Shown here: positions 58,386 through 64,000 of the stretch, in pieces
Layout: each line of letters begins with the position of its first letter
How positions within the stretch are numbered: the first letter of the stretch is position 1
DNA from: Saprospiraceae bacterium
Lineage (GTDB): Bacteria > Bacteroidota > Bacteroidia > Chitinophagales > Saprospiraceae
Length of the DNA: 64,000 bases
Direction of reading: 5' to 3'
Assembly: GCA_028282725.1 (NCBI GenBank)
Contig: JANQHF010000066.1
Location: 1 to 64,000, forward strand
Notes under the pieces: model-generated
The model's input: only the letters and a program-made list of their open reading frames with translations
The model's database searches: none
Told to the model about the DNA's origin: nothing
Made by a program: the position numbers and the translations under genes

Positions 58386-60386
58386 ATGTCAATTGAGACG
58401 CAAGCTCCTATTACATTCAAACGGGGTAATCTCAATGAAGACCTCCTCAGACAACTGTATACGGATATGCTTCGATCCCGGTTGATCGAAGAAAAAATGC
58501 TCATCCTCTTACGTCAGGGAAAGGTCAGTAAGTGGTTTTCAGGGATCGGCCAGGAAGCTATTGCCGTGGGCGCCACGCGATCATTGATGAGCGATGAAAT
58601 GATCTTCCCCATGCACAGAAATCTCGGCGTCTTTTTATGCAGGGATGTACCGCTCGAGCGTCTTTTCGGCCAGTGGCAGGGAAAAGTAAACGGCTTTACC
58701 TATGGACGGGATAGATCCTTTCATTTTGGGAGCCTTGAGCACAACATTGCAGGCATGATCTCCCATCTGGGACCTCAATTATCATTGGCCGCCGGTGTCG
58801 CCCTGGCTTATAAACTCAAGGGCCAAAATAAAGTGAGCCTGGCATTCACCGGAGAAGGCGGCACCAGTGAAGGAGAGTTTCACGAAGCTCTCAATGTTGC
58901 CGCCGTATGGGAGCTACCCGTGATTTTCCTGGTCGAGAATAATGGCTATGGCTTATCCACTCCTACAGGTGAACAATATGTTTGTGAGCGTATATCCGAT
59001 AAGGGAGCCGGTTATGGCATGCGCTCACTGACCATAAATGGCAACGATGTTTTGGAGGTCTATACTACCCTGAGCGAGGAGATCATCAGGATGAGGGAGC
59101 ACCCTCAACCCCTGCTTATCGAATGTCTCACATTCAGGCAAAGAGGTCATGAAGAAGCAAGTGGCACCAAGTACGTGCCCGAAGACCTGATGGAGTATTG
59201 GAAACAAAGAGATCCGGTGATCAACTATCAGCAATATCTTATTGATGAAGGAGTGATCGACGATGACTACATAAAGAAGTGTACTGGTGAAATCAAGATG
59301 GATATCGATGCTGCCTGGGACCATGTAGAGCAGGTCGAATTTCCCGATGCAAATATTGAAAAAGAATTGGGTGATGTCTTTGCCTCTGCTGACCAGGACC
59401 TGGCCGTTCCGAGGTCCGGGGAAAAGCAAACGATGCGTTTTATCGATGCCATATCAGATGCATTGGACCTGGCGATGCAAAGACACGGCAACCTGGTCCT
59501 TATGGGACAGGATATTGCTGAATATGGAGGAGTATTCAAAATTACCAAGGGTCTGATCGAAAAATATGGCGCTGGTCGAGTGAGAAATACCCCGTTATGT
59601 GAAAGCGCCATTGTTGGTATTGGTCTGGGATTGAGCTTCCGGAACATGAAGACAATGATTGAGATGCAGTTTTCGGATTTTGTCACTTGTGGATTTAACC
59701 AAATCGTAAACAATCTTGCCAAAATTCACTACAGATGGGGTCCGAATGCCGATGTTGTGATCAGAATGCCTTGCGGGGGCGGTGTAGGTGCCGGACCCTT
59801 TCACTCCCAGACCAATGAAGCGTGGTTCTTTAAAACACCCGGATTGAAAATCATCTATCCCTCCAATCCAAGGGATGCAAAGGGACTACTTCTTGCTGCC
59901 TTTGCAGATCCAAACCCGGTCCTCTTCTTCGAACACAAAGGTTTGTACCGCAAGATCAGTGACGAAGTGTACACCGACTACTACACATTCGAAATTGGCA
60001 AGGCCCAGATTGTTCAGGAGGGCAACGATGCGACGATCATCACCTATGGATTGGGTGTGCACTGGGCTTTAGAGGCTTGTTCGGAAATGCCGGAATCCAT
60101 CGAAATCATCGATCTTCGGAGTCTCGCTCCACTGGACTATGAATCCATTCACAAAAGTGTCATCAAGACGCATAGAGTTCTTGTGTTGCATGAGGACACC
60201 CTGGTAGGGGGAATTGGTGGAGAAATAGCGGCCTACATCGGCGAACATTTATTCAAACACCTTGATGCCCCGGTGATGCGTGTGGGTAGTTTGGACACTC
60301 CCGTACCCTTTACTAAGAACCTGGAGGAGCAATATTTGGCTAATTCGAGGTTGGTGGGGAAGTTGGAGGAGTTACTCAGTTATTAG
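58386..60386 (+). CDS. Fused branched-chain 2-oxoacid dehydrogenase E1 alpha-beta (666 aa)
   Basis: A single-chain E1 of the branched-chain 2-oxoacid dehydrogenase type. The alpha half (1-340) has LLRQGKVSKWFSGIGQEAIAVG, the ThDP motif GEGGTSEGEFHEALN...ENNGYG (about 158-192) and RQRGHEEASGT. The beta half (from about 350) has VLMGQDIAEYGGVFKITKGL, RVRNTPLCESAIVGIGLGLS, MPCGGGVGAGPFHSQ and LVLHEDTLVGGIGGEI. Fusion of the subunits is frequent in Bacteroidota. It is co-oriented with gcdH 16 nt upstream, suggesting amino-acid catabolism. The E2 and E3 partners are outside the window. Confidence 0.93.
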   Translation: MSIETQAPITFKRGNLNEDLLRQLYTDMLRSRLIEEKMLILLRQGKVSKWFSGIGQEAIAVGATRSLMSDEMIFPMHRNLGVFLCRDVPLERLFGQWQGKVNGFTYGRDRSFHFGSLEHNIAGMISHLGPQLSLAAGVALAYKLKGQNKVSLAFTGEGGTSEGEFHEALNVAAVWELPVIFLVENNGYGLSTPTGEQYVCERISDKGAGYGMRSLTINGNDVLEVYTTLSEEIIRMREHPQPLLIECLTFRQRGHEEASGTKYVPEDLMEYWKQRDPVINYQQYLIDEGVIDDDYIKKCTGEIKMDIDAAWDHVEQVEFPDANIEKELGDVFASADQDLAVPRSGEKQTMRFIDAISDALDLAMQRHGNLVLMGQDIAEYGGVFKITKGLIEKYGAGRVRNTPLCESAIVGIGLGLSFRNMKTMIEMQFSDFVTCGFNQIVNNLAKIHYRWGPNADVVIRMPCGGGVGAGPFHSQTNEAWFFKTPGLKIIYPSNPRDAKGLLLAAFADPNPVLFFEHKGLYRKISDEVYTDYYTFEIGKAQIVQEGNDATIITYGLGVHWALEACSEMPESIEIIDLRSLAPLDYESIHKSVIKTHRVLVLHEDTLVGGIGGEIAAYIGEHLFKHLDAPVMRVGSLDTPVPFTKNLEEQYLANSRLVGKLEELLSY

Positions 60387-60604
60387 TTGATAATCTGTTT
60401 CCACTTGTTGATTACCGATGAATGACATACGACCAACGGTTGACGGCGGACGGATTTCATCATCAATGGGTTATTGAAAATTAGGAGAAATTATTATTAA
60501 TTGGCAGAGTTAATTGTATTGGTTAGTCGTGGGTCAACTAAAGTAGTGGGTAGTCTATCCTTCAGGGTTAGGGAGCGGGTGGCACAACCGTCAATAGTTT
60601 ATTG

Positions 60605-60729
60605 TCAATTTTGAGTTCTGTCGGGACGATTACTGACGATGCTAAAGCATATCCGCACAGGCATTAAAGTTTGATGTGCGGGATGCTGCACAAGGCTTCG
60701 CCTTTGTCAGTATGTTCTGAGTTCGAACC
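60605..60729. repeat. Structured direct repeat, copy 1
   Basis: About 125 bp nearly identical to 61525-61651 (offset 920; differences include AAAGCAT/AAAACAT and a 2-nt indel near the end). Inverted repeats nest within it: outer TACTGAC (60631-60637) / GTCAGTA (60706-60712); ATGCT/AGCAT (60639-60650); CCGCACA (60653-60659) / TGTGCGG (60675-60681), extendable by GCAT/ATGC; and AAGGC-TTC-GCCTT (60692-60704). Only copy 1 is followed by two further hairpins, TACTGACAA/TTGTCAGTA (60784-60811) and GCTTCG/CGAAGC (60813-60832). The copies flank the mazEF pair. The rest of the gap 60387-60883 shows no gene. Confidence 0.85.
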
Positions 60730-60883
60730 CTGAGCGGACTCGTGCCGACACCCGTCCCGGGCAAAGTCGAAAGAAGCAACCTGTACTGACAAGACGAAGT
60801 TTTTGTCAGTAAGCTTCGCCGGTAGCCGAAGCGTGAGTTATTGAAATAATTATCAATGAACAATTAGAATATAATGTCGTGAA

Positions 60884-61207
60884 TTATAGTACAAAGGTTC
60901 TATTGATTGTTTGTTTTACATTTTCAATTTCACTCCTTGAAAGCATATCTGATACCTTTACGACCCTTGATTTATCTATTGTCCTGATTTGATCTACAGC
61001 TATTCTACCTTCTTTTTTTTGGTATTTGACTTTTACTCTAGTCGGATAAGCTTTGATTGAGGTGGTCAAAGGTGCAACAACTACAGTTCGCAAGAATTTA
61101 TTCATTTCGTTTGGTGAAATCACGGCACAAGGCCTGGTTTTTTTGATTTCGCTTCCCACTGAAGGATCAAGATTGACTATTACGATTTGATACTGCTCTA
61201 TTCCCAT
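60884..61207 (-). CDS. mazF: MazF/PemK-type endoribonuclease toxin
   Basis: A 107-residue toxin of the MazF/PemK fold that cleaves mRNA at short sequence motifs when its antitoxin is degraded. Visible features are IVIVNLDPSVGSEIKKTRPCAVISPNEMN (the family G-x-E-x-x-K-x-R-P-x-x-V-(I/V)-S-N segment, with catalytic Arg of the R-P pair), TVVVAPLTTS and GRIAVDQIRTIDKSRV. It overlaps the 3' end of the mazE gene by 10 nt and is translated after it. The pair is bracketed by direct repeats. Confidence 0.93.
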   Translation of the reverse strand: MGIEQYQIVIVNLDPSVGSEIKKTRPCAVISPNEMNKFLRTVVVAPLTTSIKAYPTRVKVKYQKKEGRIAVDQIRTIDKSRVVKVSDMLSRSEIENVKQTINRTFVL

Positions 61208-61443
61208 TCTTCCATTTCTTCATCATCAAAAACATCCGGAATTAACAATTCGTCATCTCCTTGTTTAGCCATATTTGCAAATTGTTCTTCCCATCCTTCT
61301 CTTGGATTCATGGAAGGTTTGATGATTATACAATCCTCTTTGAGGATGATTTCGACTTTTTCATGTATATCATATTTCTTCAATATCGCCTTACTCAGCC
61401 TGAGCCCTTTTGAGTTGCCTATTTTGATGATATCAGCTTGCAC
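61198..61443 (-). CDS. mazE: MazE-type AbrB antitoxin
   Basis: An 81-residue antitoxin with an N-terminal AbrB/SpoVT swapped-hairpin DNA-binding domain (KIGNSKGLRLSKAILKKYDI, the typical G-N-S-x-G-(L/I)-R-(L/I) pattern) followed by VEIILKEDCIIIKPS. The acidic tail (EELLIPDVFDDEEMEEWE-like) should wrap and neutralise MazF. The gene precedes mazF, the usual autoregulated order. A perfect palindrome lies 13 nt upstream of the ATG. Confidence 0.92.
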   Translation of the reverse strand: MQADIIKIGNSKGLRLSKAILKKYDIHEKVEIILKEDCIIIKPSMNPREGWEEQFANMAKQGDDELLIPDVFDDEEMEEWE

Positions 61444-61456
61444 TATTTAAGTTTTT

Positions 61457-61475
61457 GTTATTACAAAGTAATAAC
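61457..61475 (-). promoter_or_regulatory. Perfect palindromic operator upstream of mazE
   Basis: GTTATTACAAAGTAATAAC is a perfect inverted repeat with 8-bp arms and an AAA centre, 13 nt from the mazE start codon. AbrB-type antitoxins commonly bind such sites in their own promoters. It also overlaps a near-match (TTACTTTG) to the -7 box, so binding should repress transcription. Confidence 0.7.
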
Positions 61476-61524
61476 ATTGCAACCTTGTCTGCAAATTTTG
61501 TTGTTGATAATTGATGGGCAATAT

Positions 61525-61651
61525 TCAATTTTGACTTCTGTCCGGACGATTACTGACGATGCTAAAACATATCCGCACAGGCATTAAAGTTTGATGTGCG
61601 GGATGCTGCACAAGGCTTCGCCTTTGTCAGTATGTTTTCTGAGCTTGAACC
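61525..61651. repeat. Structured direct repeat, copy 2
   Basis: Second copy of the 60605-60729 element in the same orientation, with the same nested stems (TACTGAC/GTCAGTA outer pair, CCGCACA/TGTGCGG, AAGGC/GCCTT). One substitution breaks the small ATGCT/AGCAT hairpin (now AAACAT). It ends just before a GACCATC heptamer array. The pair encloses 61 mazEF-sided promoter bases, mazE and mazF. Confidence 0.85.
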
Positions 61652-61652
61652 A

Positions 61653-61673
61653 GACCATCGACCATCGACCATC
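61653..61673. repeat. Heptamer tandem repeat (GACCATC)x3
   Basis: Three perfect tandem copies of GACCATC (61653-61673) between repeat copy 2 and the fhs stop codon at 61684. A degenerate heptad-like tract (…GACATAC GACCAAC GGTTGAC GGCGGAC) lies at about 60426-60453 on the other side of the mazEF region. It resembles the short tandemly repeated heptamers known from several genomes. Confidence 0.6.
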
Positions 61674-61683
61674 AACTATAATC

Positions 61684-63360
61684 CTAAAACAACCCACTGA
61701 TCTCTCCATCAATGCTGATATCGATTTGTTCAGCAGATGGAGTGGAAGGCAGACCGGGCATCCTCATAATGTCCCCGGTGATCGGTATCAAAAACCCGGC
61801 TCCCGAAGCAATTTCTATTTCTCGCACGGTGACCACAAAGTCCTTGGGCCTCCCCAGCAATTTGGGATTATCGGAAAGTGACTTCTGTGTCTTCGCAATA
61901 CAAACAGGAAGATTATTCAATCCCAGTACATCAATTTTTTTCAAATCCCGTTCAGCCTGCCTCGCATAATCGATCGCCTCGGCACCATAAATTTTGGAAG
62001 CTACTTTTTCAATCTTGGTCTTTACCGGTTCGTCCCAATGATACATAGGCGTGAAATGACCCTCTGCACTTTCGGCTACTTCGGAAACCACCCTGGCCAG
62101 GTCCGCGGCTCCGTCCCCACCCTTTCCCCAGACATCCGATACAACACAATGGACGCCCATGGAAGTACATTTTGACATAACGATGTCTATTTCTTCTTCG
62201 GTATCCGTGGTAAACTGATTGATGGCTACGATGGCGGTTCGTCCGAATTGTGCGATATTTTCCAGGTGTTTCTCCAGGTTCGCCAAACCCCTTGTCACAT
62301 TCTCCGGACCTGGTGTAGTCAACTCTTTCAAGGAATGGCCCCCGTGATATTTCAATGCCCTGATCGTCACAACCAATACCACAGCCCTGGGTGATAATCC
62401 GGCACTTTGACATTTGATATCAAAAAATTTCTCGGCACCCAGGTCGAATCCAAATCCCGCTTCCGTGATTACATAATCCGACAATGACATGCCCATTTTG
62501 GTCGCAATGACCGAATTCGTACCCTGTGCAATATTTGCAAACGGACCACCGTGAATGATGGCCGGCGTCCCTTCCAGGGTCTGCACTAAATTGGGTTTGA
62601 TTGCGTCCTTCATCAGCGCGGTCATCGCTCCGTGTGCATTTAAGTCTCTGGCATATACCGGTTGCCGGTCATAGGTGAATCCAACAAATATATTGCCCAG
62701 ACGCGTCTTGAGATCCTTGAGATTTTCGCTCAGACAAAGAATGGCCATGACCTCTGAAGCCGCGGTGATGTCAAAACCGGTCTCTCTTGGGATACCAAAA
62801 CTCGTCCCCCCCAGACCGACGATTGTCCTTCTCAAGGCCCGGTCATTCATATCCATGACCCTCTTCCATAAAACGGTCCTCGGGTCAATATTCAAAGACC
62901 TCGTTTTGGACTGAATATTATTGTCAATAAGAGCGGCAAGGAGGTTATGCGATTTTTCAATAGCAGAGAAATCCCCGGTAAAATGCAGGTTGATGTCCTC
63001 CATGGGGATGACCTGGGAGTATCCTCCTCCTGTCGCCCCTCCCTTGATGCCAAACACAGGACCCAAGGAAGGTTCTCTCAGCACGACACATGCCTTTTTG
63101 CCAATCTTTTTCATACCCTGGGCGAGACCAATGGACACCGTAGATTTACCCTCTCCTGCAGGTGTCGGAGAAATGGCCGACACGAGTACCAGGTGGCTGT
63201 TTCGCGTTTTTTCTTCATCGATTAAGGACAAGGGAAGTTTTGCTTTATATTGCCCGTAGTACTCGAGTTGTTCCTCAGATATGGAGAGTTGTTCTGCTAT
63301 GTTTCGTATGTGTTGGGGGATGACACTCCTTGCTATTTGAAGATCAGTTTTCATTACCAT
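61684..63360 (-). CDS. fhs: Formate--tetrahydrofolate ligase
   Basis: ATP-dependent formation of 10-formyl-tetrahydrofolate from formate, feeding purine and formylmethionyl-tRNA synthesis. The 558-residue protein has VSAISPTPAGEGKSTVSIGLAQG (P-loop GEGKST), REPSLGPVFGIKGGATGGGYSQVIPMEDINLHFTGD, and the C-terminal GLPSTPSAEQIDISIDGEISGLF, all typical of the family. Length matches (about 555). No companion folD or amino-acid cleavage genes are in view. The stop is close to the repeat and heptamer region; a terminator on the upstream side belongs to the preceding oxidoreductase gene. Confidence 0.98.
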   Translation of the reverse strand: MVMKTDLQIARSVIPQHIRNIAEQLSISEEQLEYYGQYKAKLPLSLIDEEKTRNSHLVLVSAISPTPAGEGKSTVSIGLAQGMKKIGKKACVVLREPSLGPVFGIKGGATGGGYSQVIPMEDINLHFTGDFSAIEKSHNLLAALIDNNIQSKTRSLNIDPRTVLWKRVMDMNDRALRRTIVGLGGTSFGIPRETGFDITAASEVMAILCLSENLKDLKTRLGNIFVGFTYDRQPVYARDLNAHGAMTALMKDAIKPNLVQTLEGTPAIIHGGPFANIAQGTNSVIATKMGMSLSDYVITEAGFGFDLGAEKFFDIKCQSAGLSPRAVVLVVTIRALKYHGGHSLKELTTPGPENVTRGLANLEKHLENIAQFGRTAIVAINQFTTDTEEEIDIVMSKCTSMGVHCVVSDVWGKGGDGAADLARVVSEVAESAEGHFTPMYHWDEPVKTKIEKVASKIYGAEAIDYARQAERDLKKIDVLGLNNLPVCIAKTQKSLSDNPKLLGRPKDFVVTVREIEIASGAGFLIPITGDIMRMPGLPSTPSAEQIDISIDGEISGLF

Positions 63361-63386
63361 CCATTTTTTAAATCTCGATCAATCAT

Positions 63387-63417
63387 AAAAAAAAGTGAGA
63401 CCCATGAGAGGTCCCAC
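63387..63417 (-). terminator. Terminator between the oxidoreductase and fhs
   Basis: As minus-strand RNA the stem is GUGGGACC (63410-63417) / GGUCUCAC (63395-63402) with one G-U pair and a 7-nt loop, followed by eight T (63387-63394). It lies 25 nt after the stop of the Gfo/Idh/MocA gene and 27 nt before fhs, so fhs needs its own promoter. Confidence 0.8.
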
Positions 63418-63442
63418 CTTTATTCTTTCCAAATCATCAATA

Positions 63443-64000
63443 TCAGACTGCTTTTGTTACACCTGGCATGGCAATCTTATACTTCCCATCAGAATCCGGC
63501 ATGACAGGAGGATCAGCATCCCATGCATATGTTTCAGGTGACAAGTCTATATCGCTATTCAGCGCATCTTCCCAGGTAACGACTTGCCCGGAATAAGAAG
63601 CCATACGCCCCATTATCGCTGTAAGGGTGGCTTTCGCACCGTTGGTCGCATCTTCAAACTTATATTCACCTGCGGCAATAGCGGCAAATAGCTCATCGTG
63701 CTCTACCTGGTATGGGTTGGGATCATTCGAATCATCATGGTCCATGATCACATGACCGCTCCGGGTCTTAATTACACCTGGTTTTGGCGCACTCCCGTCA
63801 GTACCATGAAATGCTTCGCTGACCCTGTTCATACATCCCTTGATATGGCGGCATTGGCTAAACATTCTCGATCCGTCTGCATACTCGTATTCGAGGAAGT
63901 GATGATCATAGATTTCACCATGATCCTTCCCGTTCCTGACCTGTCTTCCTCCCATTCCATGGACCTGTGTCGGGTAGTCCTGGTGCACCCAATTTCCTAT
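63443..64000 (-). CDS. Gfo/Idh/MocA family oxidoreductase, C-terminal part (5' end outside window)
   Basis: The reading frame is open at the right edge, so only about 185 C-terminal residues are seen. GGRQVRNGKDHGEIYDHHFLEYEYADGSRMFSQCRHI and VSEAFHGTDGSA match the C-terminal substrate domain of secreted Gfo/Idh/MocA dehydrogenases with the bacterial-oxidoreductase C-terminal region (NPYQVEHDELFAAIAAGE). The N-terminal Rossmann domain and any Tat signal are not visible. The frame continues through codons before the GTG at 63988, so that codon is not the start. Substrate is unknown, probably a sugar or polyol. Confidence 0.85.
   Translation of the reverse strand: MGNWVHQDYPTQVHGMGGRQVRNGKDHGEIYDHHFLEYEYADGSRMFSQCRHIKGCMNRVSEAFHGTDGSAPKPGVIKTRSGHVIMDHDDSNDPNPYQVEHDELFAAIAAGEYKFEDATNGAKATLTAIMGRMASYSGQVVTWEDALNSDIDLSPETYAWDADPPVMPDSDGKYKIAMPGVTKAV

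Noticed and set aside
60387-61683. CRISPR array because of repeated units near mazEF
   Set aside because: There are only two 125-bp copies 920 bp apart and a 7-bp tandem array; no regular spacer and repeat pattern and no cas genes.
62009-62413. 134-codon minus-strand frame inside fhs
   Set aside because: It is an alternative frame of the conserved formate-tetrahydrofolate ligase gene.

Overview
The window looks like a chromosome segment of a gliding-type Bacteroidota, most likely a Saprospiria-like lineage (inference; there is no 16S here). The reasons are type IX secretion genes (porU, porV, gldJ, a PorP/SprF-like gene), a CHU_C-type C-terminal domain, DUF5686, DUF4833 and 2TM families, sphingolipid genes, TAnnTTTG promoter boxes and sparse Shine-Dalgarno sequences. 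I saw no CRISPR array, tRNA or rRNA.

Layout. (1) Positions 1-90, minus strand: the 5' end of a group II intron inserted exactly after a rho-independent terminator, as class C introns do. (2) 394-15531, minus strand: a nearly complete division and cell-wall (dcw) cluster transcribed mraZ-rsmH-ftsL-ftsI-murE-mraY-murD-ftsW-murG-murC-ftsQ-ftsA-ftsZ. It is preceded by three 10-bp-spaced MraZ-type boxes and carries a terminator-like hairpin between murE and mraY. (3) 15902-16786: a frameshifted CHU_C-type secreted protein gene. (4) 16793-25026: mixed housekeeping genes (alpha/beta hydrolase, polyprenyl-phosphate mannosyltransferase-like GT2, an 804-residue fused 2-oxoacid dehydrogenase E1, DUF1573, yaaA, 2TM protein, potassium channel with a zinc ribbon, fabH). 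(5) 25136-32332: DUF5686 and DUF4833 proteins, then a probable ceramide module (fatty acid hydroxylase, serine palmitoyltransferase, GNAT acyltransferase, NAD-dependent epimerase). A 40-codon single-pass membrane ORF follows on the opposite strand. (6) 32540-39927: HD hydrolase, polytopic membrane protein, holA, beta-barrel protein, fructosamine-kinase-like protein, mutS.

(7) 39998-51984: cell envelope and type IX secretion. This holds an OmpA-family protein with thrombospondin-3-like and collagen-like segments, an arginase-fold protein that has lost its metal ligands, murF, gldJ, a porP/sprF-like gene, and divergently porU-porV. (8) 52043-52417, minus strand: RNase P RNA, sharing a bidirectional terminator with porV. 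(9) 52601-60386: NtrY-like histidine kinase, crtZ-like hydroxylase, MaoC, SDR, a palindrome-rich 840-bp gap, glutaryl-CoA dehydrogenase, and a second fused E1 (branched-chain type). (10) 60605-61673: a mazE-mazF toxin-antitoxin pair bracketed by two ~125-bp direct copies of a highly foldable repeat. (11) 61684-64000: formate-tetrahydrofolate ligase and the 3' part of a Gfo/Idh/MocA oxidoreductase that runs off the right edge.

How it fits together: the dcw cluster and murF build and septate the wall; porU, porV, gldJ and porP/sprF export and anchor surface proteins of the CHU_C/CTD type; the sphingolipid module and the OmpA protein shape the outer membrane. The most unusual items are the structured repeat pair around mazEF, the arginase-fold pseudoenzyme beside the secretion genes, the intron-after-terminator junction and the collagen-like OmpA protein.
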